Below are positions 1-7,351 of a stretch of DNA of 26,108 nt, in pieces. Made by a program: the position numbers and the translations under genes. Position 1 is the first letter of the stretch. Every line of letters begins with the position of its first letter. Origin of the DNA: Candidatus Methanophagaceae archaeon (lineage in GTDB: Archaea; Halobacteriota; Syntropharchaeia; Alkanophagales; Methanospirareceae); NCBI GenBank assembly GCA_013374505.1, contig QENJ01000225.1, positions 1 to 26,108 on the forward strand, given 5' to 3'. Below the pieces are notes generated by a model. It was given only the letters and a program-made list of their open reading frames with translations. It was not told the origin of the DNA and did no database searches.

Positions 1-611
1 TTCCTGAATGCAATATCACAGGCTATGTGCGTAATTTTACTACGGTTAATCAAGACGAAGTAACGGTAACGCTGGACATCATACAACAACAGGTAACAAA
101 AGTTGGTGTGAACGTTATTGTTGGCACACCTTATATTGAACGCAAGAAGCGTTTTAATAGTGCAATAGCCCTATTAACAAGTGGTAGGCGGCATATTTAT
201 CACAAGATTAATCTCACTTCTTCTGATGAAGCGTATTTTAAAAAAGGAGAAGAGCCATTAATTTTTAGGGTGGGTGATGCTAAGTTTGGCGTTTTGATCT
301 GCCGAGATCAGAACGATCCGAAGCTCGCTCATGAATATAAAACATTGGGGGCAGATGCTATCTTCATCTTATCGGCACATTTTTATAACCCAATCGAAGC
401 GATACGAAAAGTAAATAAAAATAGGGCTTTGCCGATTGCACGAGCGGTTGAAAACAATTTATGGGTACTTAAATCCAATGCCGTTGGCGCGATTAATGAA
501 AAGATCAGCGTAGGTGGCAGTTTGATTATTGATGTAGAAGGTTTTGTTGTCCACGAAGGTAATTGTCTAAATGAGATGATTTTGAGTTATGAAATAGACC
601 GCTTGCATTAA
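1..611 (+). CDS. Nitrilase-superfamily amidohydrolase, 5' end missing
   Basis: C-terminal part of a carbon-nitrogen hydrolase (nitrilase superfamily), which cleaves amide or nitrile bonds; the substrate cannot be told. The reading frame is open to the left edge, and codons before the first GTG (position 27) give the motif FPECNITGY, whose Glu is the first catalytic residue, so the gene starts outside the window. The catalytic Lys lies in YHKINL and the Cys in LICRDQ, so the Glu-Lys-Cys triad is complete. The stop TAA overlaps an ATG at 611 (TAATG), which suggests coupling to a tiny downstream ORF. The family call is firm; the specific enzyme is unknown. Confidence 0.85.
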   Translation, partial: PECNITGYVRNFTTVNQDEVTVTLDIIQQQVTKVGVNVIVGTPYIERKKRFNSAIALLTSGRRHIYHKINLTSSDEAYFKKGEEPLIFRVGDAKFGVLICRDQNDPKLAHEYKTLGADAIFILSAHFYNPIEAIRKVNKNRALPIARAVENNLWVLKSNAVGAINEKISVGGSLIIDVEGFVVHEGNCLNEMILSYEIDRLH

Positions 612-707
612 TGGAGAACAACCCCCCGTGACCTGATAGATCTTGATAATCTTGATATTGATGAGTTTGCGTCATTCGACACTTTTTCTGCACAAAAGCT
701 GGTATAA
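611..707 (+). other. Possible small coupled gene, frame broken in a C run
   Basis: An ATG at 611 overlaps the nitrilase stop codon. It reads MENNPP and stops at a TGA, but the frame next to it continues as RDLIDLDNLDIDEF and on to a TAA at 705-707. One extra C in the C6 run near 625 would join the two parts into a 32-residue acidic peptide. This could be a real short gene with an indel, a sequencing error, or chance. No family was recognised. Confidence 0.25.
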
Positions 708-763
708 GTAATAGTAATAATAAGAAGCGCAAGTTGTATAGTAGTGATGGTAAACGGGATAAA

Positions 764-1639
764 ATGATAATAGGGACACGCGGTAGTGAACTAGCAGTAT
801 TGCAAGCCGAGAAAGTACGTGTGCAGTTGAAAGCGTTGGGATACGAACCCACGATAAAGACAGTACGGAGTTTAGGCGATGTCATGACAGACAGGGGCTT
901 GTATGAAATGCCGGAGAAGGGTGTTTTTGTTAAAACGCTGGATATGTTACTTTTGAATGGTGAAATAGACCTTGCTGTGCATTCAATGAAGGACATACCG
1001 CTGGAAAGAGATGAGGGGTTGGCGACTTCCGCGGTATTGCCCCGTGATTCGCCTTTTGATGTGCTGGTCGCGAGCCATAAGCTGGACGCTATGCCGGATG
1101 GTGCGGTGATCGGGACGTCAAGTGTGAGGCGAAAATTTCAATTTCTGCAGTTCATGGATGCGAAAGGAGTAACGGTAAAGATAAAGGACATACGAGGTAA
1201 TGTGAACACGCGGATTAGAAAGTTAAGAAGCGGCGATTATGATGGTATACTGCTTGCAGAAGCGGGGCTTGAACGGTTGAACCTTGAGGTGGATTATGAG
1301 CGGCTTGATTGCGACCCTTTCGTGCCTGCGCCCAACCAGGGTATAATTGCGGTGGTCACGCGGAAAGATTCCGGGACAAATGCGGTTATAAGCAAGATAG
1401 ACGATGCGAAAACGAGAATAGAGGCTAATGTGGAGAACGAAGTATTAAAGGTAACAGGGGGGGGCTGTGCACTTCCGGTGGGCGTGCATGCTTCTTGCAA
1501 TACTGCATCAGTGGGAGTGTCTATTTATTTCGGTGCCTCTCGTAAAGAGCATATACTTGAGAAGCGAGTTATTAGTAAAGAGCGTTGTCTGGATGAAGCA
1601 CGCGAGTGGGCTGAGGGCTTACCAATAAAGCGGGGATAG
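764..1639 (+). CDS. hemC: Hydroxymethylbilane synthase (porphobilinogen deaminase)
   Basis: Condenses four porphobilinogen molecules into hydroxymethylbilane, the linear tetrapyrrole precursor of siroheme, cobalamin, F430 and haem. The N-terminus MIIGTRGSELAVLQAEKVR is the family signature. Other hallmarks are AVHSMKDIP, the Arg-rich stretch GTSSVRRKFQ and the cofactor-binding Cys in VTGGGCALPVG (residue 235), which holds the dipyrromethane primer. The ATG at 764 was chosen because family members start at the MIIGTRGSE strand; a TTG at 734 would add ten poorly conserved residues. The length of 291 residues is normal. No other tetrapyrrole gene is adjacent. It converges on the Lrp gene. Confidence 0.95.
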   Translation: MIIGTRGSELAVLQAEKVRVQLKALGYEPTIKTVRSLGDVMTDRGLYEMPEKGVFVKTLDMLLLNGEIDLAVHSMKDIPLERDEGLATSAVLPRDSPFDVLVASHKLDAMPDGAVIGTSSVRRKFQFLQFMDAKGVTVKIKDIRGNVNTRIRKLRSGDYDGILLAEAGLERLNLEVDYERLDCDPFVPAPNQGIIAVVTRKDSGTNAVISKIDDAKTRIEANVENEVLKVTGGGCALPVGVHASCNTASVGVSIYFGASRKEHILEKRVISKERCLDEAREWAEGLPIKRG

Positions 1640-1672
1640 CGAATATCATAAGACGCACCCTTTCTGCGGACT

Positions 1673-1679
1673 AAAAAAA
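1673..1679 (-). terminator. T-run terminator of the Lrp gene
   Basis: On the minus strand a run of seven T lies just downstream of the Lrp stop codon, in the 46-base gap between convergent hemC and lrp. T-runs of this kind terminate archaeal transcription. No clear hairpin is seen. Confidence 0.4.
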
Positions 1680-1685
1680 GACTGT

Positions 1686-2129
1686 CTAGATCTCATAATC
1701 CGTATCTTTAATCTTCTTCATGACTACCTCAACGCTATAATTTTGGATTGGGAACTCAAACAAAAGCTTATTATTTATAAACCGGGTCAGGCTATCTTCG
1801 TTATCAAATAGACCGATGGCATTAACAGAGAACTGTCCCGTGGTCTGATATATCTTGATAAACTCGTCCAGTCCAGCCAATTTAGGTAATATGGTCCTCA
1901 TCGCCTTTGGTTCTACCTCCAGATTAAATATCACAAGCAGATTCTTACCAAATTTCTTGGGATTTAGCAATATCGTGTAACTCTTAATATAGCCATCCTT
2001 CTCCAGCTTCTCAAGCCGGTATCGCACGCCATTTTCACTCAAGCCGACTTCTTTTGCGATCTTAGATATCGGCGTCCTCACGTCCTGCTGAAGTATCTCA
2101 AGTATCTTATTATCTACTTTGCTCACCAT
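1686..2129 (-). CDS. Lrp/AsnC-family transcriptional regulator
   Basis: A 147-residue DNA-binding regulator of the feast/famine (Lrp/AsnC) type. Residues 1-60 form the AsnC winged helix-turn-helix (VDNKILEILQQDVRTPIS, then IAKEVGLSENGVRYRLEKLE). Residues about 65-140 form the RAM effector-binding domain that mediates oligomerisation and usually senses amino acids. The gene diverges from asparagine synthetase across a 114-base spacer, the same arrangement that bacterial AsnC has with asparagine synthesis, so control of asnB and of itself is plausible but inferred. The ATG is preceded by a TATA-like TTTTAATAAT about 27 bases upstream, suggesting a leaderless transcript. Confidence 0.92.
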   Translation of the reverse strand: MVSKVDNKILEILQQDVRTPISKIAKEVGLSENGVRYRLEKLEKDGYIKSYTILLNPKKFGKNLLVIFNLEVEPKAMRTILPKLAGLDEFIKIYQTTGQFSVNAIGLFDNEDSLTRFINNKLLFEFPIQNYSVEVVMKKIKDTDYEI

Positions 2130-2150
2130 TACATATAGATAATAGACTTG

Positions 2151-2219
2151 ATTATTAAAAGCTTCCGAATCTTCAGAAATATCCGCTAATATCTTATTTA
2201 TCCTCTAATAACCTATTTA
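2151..2219. promoter_or_regulatory. Divergent lrp/asnB promoter region with candidate operator
   Basis: On the minus strand, TTTTAATAAT (2151-2160) sits about 27 bases before the lrp ATG. On the plus strand, TATTTAA (2213-2219) sits about 28 bases before the asnB ATG. Both spacings fit leaderless archaeal transcripts. Between them are two TTCNGAA palindromes, TTCCGAA (2163-2169) and TTCAGAA (2172-2178), a candidate binding site for the Lrp protein. Positions are seen; function is inferred. Confidence 0.45.
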
Positions 2220-2243
2220 AGGCGGTATAAGTAATATGTAGCC

Positions 2244-3821
2244 ATGTGTTCGATCTGTGGATTTTTTGCTAAGGAAGAGGTACCGACACGTATAGTTACC
2301 GATATGCTCCAGAAGACAGAGCATAGAGGTCCGGATGCGCATGGCTTGTATACTGATGGTAAGATTTTGAGAAGTGATGAGATAATAGCTTTGGAAAGCA
2401 GCGAAAAGGCAAAAGTATGTCTTGGACATTCGAGGTTGAGCATTGTTGGAGGCGATGATGCGATACAACCATTTCGGTCTTGTGATGGCACTTTATCGCT
2501 GGTGCACAATGGCGAGATATACAACTACCAGGAATTAAGGGGACTACTGAGTAAAGACCATACAATAGAAGATGAGGATAATGATAGCGAGATTCTCTTA
2601 CATCTAATAGATGAGTTATACGATGGCAATCTGCTGGAGACGGTGCAGTCGGTAGTAAAGATGCTGAACGGCATGTATGCATTCGCGGTTACAGATGGCG
2701 ATGAGGTCGTAATCGCAAGGGACCCGGTCGGTATAAAACCGGTATATTATGTAGAAGGGGAAGGGAGCGTTTATTTTTGCTCTGAGAAGAAAGGGCTTTA
2801 TGATATAGAAGGTAAAATTGGGAGTGTACCACCCGGAAAGATATTGAGGGCAAATAAAGATGGGATCTCCATACATCAAGGCGTGACAATTGAGCGACCT
2901 CAGATAGATATTACGGATTTTGATGAAGCTGAGACTTTGTATAACGGTGCATTAACTGACGCGGTTGAGAGGATGCTGAGGGGCGTAAGTGTAGAAGAGG
3001 TAGGGATGATCTTCTCTGGTGGTGTAGATTCTGTACTGATTGCAAAGATTATATTGGATTTCGGATGGAATCTCAAATGCTATTGCGTGGGTAAAGAAGA
3101 CTCAGAAGATGTAAAGAACGCGGAAAAGGTAGCTAAGGATTTGGGGTTGCATTTACGCATGATTTATGTAGATGAGCGAACAGTGGAGATGATACTACCA
3201 GAGATCATCGAAACCATCGAGCTAAACGGCCTCCTTCAAGTAGAGGTCGCGGTTCCGATGTACCTTGCAGCGAAAGCAGCATCAAAAGACGGAATAAAGG
3301 TGATGTTCACAGGACAGGGTGCGGATGAGTTATTTGCTGGTTACTGGTGGTATAAGGACGTGGTAAGTGAGGATGGGTTCTTGAAACTTCACAACAAGCT
3401 ATGGGAAGATATTGATTTAATATATGACGATACGCTTGAAAGGGAAGATAAAGTTACAATGGCAAATTCCGTTGAGTTACGGGTTCCTTACTTAGATAGA
3501 AATGTTGTACAATGTGCAATGAGAATTTCGCCGAGACTTAAGATAAAGGCTGGCGAGGATCCGACCCGGAAATGGGTTCACCGAAGAGTTGCAGCGAGGA
3601 TTGGTGTACCGTACTATATCGCATATCGAGAGAAGGACATGGCGCAGTCAGGATCGGGTGTGCATGGTCTGGTAAAAAAGGTTGCTGAGGATTTTTTTGA
3701 GGGTAAAACGGTTAAAGAGGTTAAGATCGCGGATAAGGGCTCGAACTACCGGTACCTGGATGATGATTATGGGACACCGGAGATGTGGGCGTATATGCAT
3801 GAGATAACAAAGAGCATTTAA
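2244..3821 (+). CDS. asnB: Asparagine synthetase, glutamine-hydrolysing
   Basis: Makes asparagine from aspartate, ATP and glutamine. The N-terminal glutamine amidotransferase class II domain (about residues 1-190) begins with MCSICGFF, where Cys2 is the nucleophile, and contains LGHSRLSI and HNGEIYNYQEL. The C-terminal synthetase domain has the PP-loop SGGVDS near residue 258 and the motif FTGQGADELFAGY. The length of 525 residues is within the family range. It is divergent from an Lrp/AsnC regulator. A related amidotransferase acting on another carboxylate cannot be excluded because asnB paralogues are common. Confidence 0.9.
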   Translation: MCSICGFFAKEEVPTRIVTDMLQKTEHRGPDAHGLYTDGKILRSDEIIALESSEKAKVCLGHSRLSIVGGDDAIQPFRSCDGTLSLVHNGEIYNYQELRGLLSKDHTIEDEDNDSEILLHLIDELYDGNLLETVQSVVKMLNGMYAFAVTDGDEVVIARDPVGIKPVYYVEGEGSVYFCSEKKGLYDIEGKIGSVPPGKILRANKDGISIHQGVTIERPQIDITDFDEAETLYNGALTDAVERMLRGVSVEEVGMIFSGGVDSVLIAKIILDFGWNLKCYCVGKEDSEDVKNAEKVAKDLGLHLRMIYVDERTVEMILPEIIETIELNGLLQVEVAVPMYLAAKAASKDGIKVMFTGQGADELFAGYWWYKDVVSEDGFLKLHNKLWEDIDLIYDDTLEREDKVTMANSVELRVPYLDRNVVQCAMRISPRLKIKAGEDPTRKWVHRRVAARIGVPYYIAYREKDMAQSGSGVHGLVKKVAEDFFEGKTVKEVKIADKGSNYRYLDDDYGTPEMWAYMHEITKSI

Positions 3822-3823
3822 AA

Positions 3824-4087
3824 ATGGCTGAATATATTCGTGATGAGGAAATAGAAGTCGCAAAAAGAAAAATCAAAGATTTTATTGGTGTAGGAAACCA
3901 ATTGACTTTTTCAAAAGACCAGCTTAAAAATCGTGGATTGTCTATTAGCCTTTCTCCTGGGTTATATCCACTCTATGTGGTCATAGATGCTTTGGTAAGA
4001 GAAAATGTCAGTGTGTATCCCATGTATGCAAAATGTGCGTGCTCTTCCTTGGGGGGTGTAAGTATTGATTGTAACGCACATATCTGA
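3824..4087 (+). CDS. Hypothetical small protein
   Basis: An 87-residue ORF that starts two bases after the asnB stop, so it is probably co-transcribed. The first 65 residues look like a genuine folded protein (charged helix, then LSPGLYPLYVVIDALV). The end carries three cysteines in CACSSLGGVSIDC, which looks less like a natural terminus and may reflect truncation. I do not recognise a family. Confidence 0.5.
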   Translation: MAEYIRDEEIEVAKRKIKDFIGVGNQLTFSKDQLKNRGLSISLSPGLYPLYVVIDALVRENVSVYPMYAKCACSSLGGVSIDCNAHI

Positions 4088-4388
4088 CTGTGTGGAGGGG
4101 GTTTCAAGATGCGTTTGCAGTGGAGAGATGGCTCACGTTTGGAATTCATAAGTTCGCGCAATCGTTACTGCTGAGTGCGTAAAAGAGAAGTTGAAAGGGA
4201 ATGAGGAGAAGTTAAAAATTGCGGACTTACGAATACAGAGAAGAGATTACTGGTACTGAGTATCGAACGAGGAAAAAGTTGGGGGCCTATACCAAACCAA
4301 ACGCTAAAGAGCTGATACGAAAGGCTACGGACTTGTTGTTTATGGCCTTTTGGAATTTTGAAGGCTCTATTCAGGGAGGAATGAAAAG
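4088..4388 (+). other. Gene-poor gap with a 59-codon open stretch
   Basis: About 300 bases between the small ORF and mscS. The only notable open frame starts at a TTG (4219) and ends with TAG at 4396-4398. It contains YTKPNAKELIRKATDLLF and overlaps the mscS start by ten bases. No ATG start and no recognised family; it may be residual coding sequence or chance. The mscS ribosome-binding site GGGAGGA lies at 4374-4380. Confidence 0.25.
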
Positions 4389-5063
4389 ATGCGAATAGAG
4401 ATATATTATGTTGTCGCCATATTAGTCATTGCAATAGCGATATTTGTTGTCGCAGCGGTAATAAACAGGATTCTGCTTAGATACTTTAGAGCGGTAAGCG
4501 AGAAATTGAAGGTAGATGAGGCGACTTATGCCGTTACTCGACGCTTAGTTGTTGGTATGGTTTATTTTGGTGGACTGCTACTTATTGTATCCGTGATACC
4601 CGCAGTTAGCGATTTTACGGTGGCATTGTTGGCAGGAGCAGGTTTTGGTGCAATCGTGGTAGGTTTAGCGGCACAGGAAACTCTTTCTGACCACATTGCT
4701 GGTATTTCCATTGCTATCTCCCGCCCTTTCCGGAGGGGGGATGTGCTCACGGTCAAAGGTGAATATGGGACCGTTGAGGACATCTCACTTCGACATACGA
4801 TAATCAAGACATGGGAGAATAAACGACTTATAATTCCAAATGCCATCATCGGCAATGAGGAAATCGTTAACTGGTCTATCGGTGACCTCCCGGTGTACTG
4901 GCATGTGGACTTTGGAATCGCATACGATGCAGACATAGACATTGCACGTTCAATTATACTGGACGAACTCGATAAACATCCTGATGTGATGCAAGAGCAG
5001 AATAAAAAAGCGGATGTAGTTGGACTTTCGGACTTTTCTGTTGACTTGAGGGTGTATTTCTGA
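4389..5063 (+). CDS. MscS-family mechanosensitive channel, interrupted by TGA
   Basis: Small-conductance mechanosensitive channel that opens under membrane tension to release solutes after osmotic downshock. A first membrane helix covers about residues 5-30, a second about 52-75, and the pore-lining helix with the hallmark GAGFGAIVVGLAAQETLSDH follows, then the beta domain (SRPFRRGDVLTVKGEYGTV). SD GGGAGGA with a nine-base spacer supports ATG 4389. The frame stops at TGA 5061-5063 after DLRVYF, but the same frame then continues with a typical MscS C-terminus to 5204. The family usually has Trp at the TGA position. The product as written lacks about 47 residues. Confidence 0.88.
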   Translation: MRIEIYYVVAILVIAIAIFVVAAVINRILLRYFRAVSEKLKVDEATYAVTRRLVVGMVYFGGLLLIVSVIPAVSDFTVALLAGAGFGAIVVGLAAQETLSDHIAGISIAISRPFRRGDVLTVKGEYGTVEDISLRHTIIKTWENKRLIIPNAIIGNEEIVNWSIGDLPVYWHVDFGIAYDADIDIARSIILDELDKHPDVMQEQNKKADVVGLSDFSVDLRVYF

Positions 5064-5204
5064 GTATGCGATAGACCGACTACATGGGGTACGGGCTGTG
5101 CTATTCGCGAATCGGTCAAGAAGAGGTTTGATAGGGAAGGAGTGGAGATTCCGTTCCCGTATAGAACGATAGTATATAAGAAGGATATGGAGCATGGAAA
5201 ATGA
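5061..5204 (+). pseudogene. In-frame C-terminal tail of MscS beyond the TGA
   Basis: After TGA 5061-5063 the mscS frame stays open for 46 codons and reads VCDRPTTWGTGCAIRESVKK and then GVEIPFPYRTIVYKKD, which is the standard end of MscS proteins (the IPFP motif). It ends at TGA 5202-5204, overlapping the ATG of the next gene by four bases (ATGA). The full product would be 271 residues. One base change (TGG to TGA) explains the break. TGA serves as a normal stop in several neighbouring genes. Confidence 0.75.
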
Positions 5205-5983
5205 GAATAAACATCGTACAGACAAAATATAATCCAACGGACATAGAAAGGCTGAAAGAACTATTGAGTGATCTGAAAGGGATAACCTGCTTTCCTGAGT
5301 GCTTCGCACTTGGAAGAAGCGGTATTGAAACGTTGCAGTATTTGAACAAGGTTAGTGATGAAGCGAAAAGGATTGTAGAAGCGGTTAAAACGACAGGAAA
5401 AACGGTTATACTTCCGTTAATCGAATGGCACCCAGTTATGTGGAATAGATTTTATAATACCACCTATGTAATTCACAACGGTGACGTAATCGGCACCTAC
5501 AGAAGGGCGGTTACACATCCGATGGAGAAACCGTTTATTCAATCGGGTAAGGAGTTCCCGGTATTTGAGATTGATGATATTACGTTTGGTGTACTGGTAT
5601 GTTTTGAAATCGCATTTCCGGAGCTTACACGGATAATCGCACTTAAGGGCGCATCGGTCATATTTGTACCCGCAAGCGCACCCGAAGAGGGGGATTATTT
5701 ATGGGAAGCGAGGTTGAAAGCGAGGGCGATAGACAATCAACTATTTGTAGTAGGCGTGAATAGATGTGGAGATATAGGAAATGAACGGTATATAGGGAAA
5801 AGTATGGTTGTATCTCCTCGTGGAGAAATCATACATGCATGCAAAAACGAAGAGGAGATTGCATCGGTTGAACTCGATTTGGGTGAGATTATAAAAGAGA
5901 GGGGTAGTGAACCCACATTCAGTGAATTTGAGATCGTGGTATATGACAAGTTTTTAGAGCGCTTTAAAGAGGGAAGAGAATGA
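5201..5983 (+). CDS. Nitrilase-superfamily amidohydrolase
   Basis: A complete 260-residue carbon-nitrogen hydrolase. The catalytic Glu lies in CFPECFALGRSG (about residue 34), and the nucleophilic Cys in VLVCFEIAFPEL. At the place of the usual catalytic Lys (YRK in the family) the sequence reads GTYRRAVTHPMEKP, so Lys appears to be replaced by Arg; a nearby Lys could serve instead, so activity is uncertain. The ATG overlaps the end of the restored mscS frame (ATGA), implying one transcription unit. The substrate is unknown. It is a paralogue of the partial gene at the left edge. Confidence 0.85.
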   Translation: MRINIVQTKYNPTDIERLKELLSDLKGITCFPECFALGRSGIETLQYLNKVSDEAKRIVEAVKTTGKTVILPLIEWHPVMWNRFYNTTYVIHNGDVIGTYRRAVTHPMEKPFIQSGKEFPVFEIDDITFGVLVCFEIAFPELTRIIALKGASVIFVPASAPEEGDYLWEARLKARAIDNQLFVVGVNRCGDIGNERYIGKSMVVSPRGEIIHACKNEEEIASVELDLGEIIKERGSEPTFSEFEIVVYDKFLERFKEGRE

Positions 5984-6051
5984 GGGATGAACTCATGGGA
6001 AATTGCATTAGGATATATGACCTGACTTTCAGCGTTGTATAGGCTACACAC

Positions 6052-6330
6052 CTAAAAGAGCGCATCCGCAAACCCCAAATTTTCAATAATGCCCTTTTGC
6101 TCTTTAGTGAGTCCAGAAATTTTGTCACCACTTTCGCCCACCAAAATCAAGAGTAGTTTTTCGTAATCTACCCAATTCCAGTAGACTATCTTTGACACCC
6201 GTCCAGCCCGTAACACCTAAATAATGCTTATACGGTACCAGAGCCAGATAGGCAAGATAGCAGATAAAAATATAAACGTCAATCGGTCCTTCCTCAAAAT
6301 GCAGGACTGGCAATACACGTAATGCGTTGA
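6052..6330 (-). pseudogene. Decayed transposase C-terminus (IS4/IS1634-like)
   Basis: Minus-strand coding debris. One frame reads LPVLHFEEGPIDVYIFICYL, then GVKDSLLELGRLRKTTLDFGG, and stops; the neighbouring frame continues GESGDKISGLTKEQKGIIEN and ends with TAG at 6052-6054. This order (His-Glu-rich turn, a hydrophobic FICYLAYL helix, a leucine-rich helix, a final LTxEQK segment) resembles the C-terminal end of IS4/IS1634-type DDE transposases. It is frameshifted and lacks the catalytic part. The remaining bases from 5984 to 6489 hold no convincing gene apart from the HEPN ribosome-binding site. The family call is from memory and moderate. Confidence 0.5.
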
Positions 6331-6489
6331 GTACATATACCAGCTAAGAGGTTGAAGATGCAAGAGGTGCATTCCTTCAGAGCAATCGGGTAGGCAGAGC
6401 AGAATCACAAAAAAAGTTTATTTGCTAGCCATTTGAACTAATTACTGGCGACTAACTACCCGTCAAATCACGAAAGGAGTTGAACTCAA

Positions 6490-7257
6490 ATGCCCGACAC
6501 AAAAAACACGGTTAAAGAAGAAAAAGAAGCAAATAATGAACCATTACCAGACGACAAAAGCTTGATGACAGAAATCGAGGAAAAAACTCGGACTGGCAAA
6601 AAAGAAGATGTCATTGACTCACTTATTGCATTTGAAAGAAAAAGAAGCCTTGAAAATCTGACTGAATCATTCAATGCCCGGTTTTTAGCTATACAAGCCC
6701 AAATGAAAGAAGTATCGGACGCTTTTGACATTTCTAAAGAGGTGGATGACATTGCAAAAACGATTACAAGAATACCAAAGGTTGGCTTCGATTTACAGAA
6801 ATTGCAATCAGAACAGGAAGGGCATGAACACGACCTGGTTTTTAATTTTAAAGCTTACGAACTCCTTTATGTGTTAGAACGTTATTTGAGAGCTCTGATA
6901 CAAATAAATATTATTGAACCGAATAAGGGTAATCTCGCAAATAAAATCCGCCCGGAAATGATAAGAGGCTGGCAATCACGAAAAAAAGAAGAGGAGAGGA
7001 ATCCTTTAATAGACGGCGGCTATGAGTTAATAGATTATAGTGATTTCACTGATTTAAAACAAATATTGGAAAAAGGTAGGAATTATAAAATATTTGAAGA
7101 TATAATGAACCAGGAGCATTTTAAACAGGTAATAAGTAAGCTACATGAACTGGATCCTATAAGAAAGAAGATCGCGCATTCACGGCAACTAACAAAGAAA
7201 GAATTTAATCGGTTGGTTCTGTATACCGAGGATATTCAGACGATTTTTACGGATTGA
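6490..7257 (+). CDS. HEPN-domain protein, Swt1-like
   Basis: A 255-residue protein. Residues 1-75 are highly charged and probably disordered or coiled. Residues about 110-255 resemble the Swt1-type HEPN helical domain: AYELLYVLERYLRALIQ, a middle segment with YELIDYSDFTDLKQILE, and the terminal ELDPIRKKIAHSRQLTKKEF. The latter holds the HEPN RNase motif R-x4-H (Arg225, His230). HEPN proteins are often ribonucleases in toxin-antitoxin, abortive infection or other defence systems. No antitoxin or nucleotidyltransferase partner is adjacent. SD AAAGGAG lies about 10 bases before the ATG. Its neighbours, a dead transposase and a TIR element, suggest acquired DNA. RNase activity is inferred. Confidence 0.7.
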   Translation: MPDTKNTVKEEKEANNEPLPDDKSLMTEIEEKTRTGKKEDVIDSLIAFERKRSLENLTESFNARFLAIQAQMKEVSDAFDISKEVDDIAKTITRIPKVGFDLQKLQSEQEGHEHDLVFNFKAYELLYVLERYLRALIQINIIEPNKGNLANKIRPEMIRGWQSRKKEEERNPLIDGGYELIDYSDFTDLKQILEKGRNYKIFEDIMNQEHFKQVISKLHELDPIRKKIAHSRQLTKKEFNRLVLYTEDIQTIFTD

Positions 7258-7351
7258 TCACGGAGACAAACCTGAGAATGTAAGTAGTTCCATGTGTGTT
7301 CGGTTAAGCATAGCCCACCAAAAGTAAAGACATATAAAAAGTATAGTTATC

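Noticed and set aside
734..763. TTG start for hemC
   Set aside because: The ten added residues are not family-like, and the ATG at 764 begins exactly at the conserved first strand.
5061..5063. Selenocysteine at the mscS TGA
   Set aside because: The position matches a Trp in the family, no selenocysteine-insertion element was noticed nearby, and MscS is not a selenoprotein. A point mutation or error is simpler.
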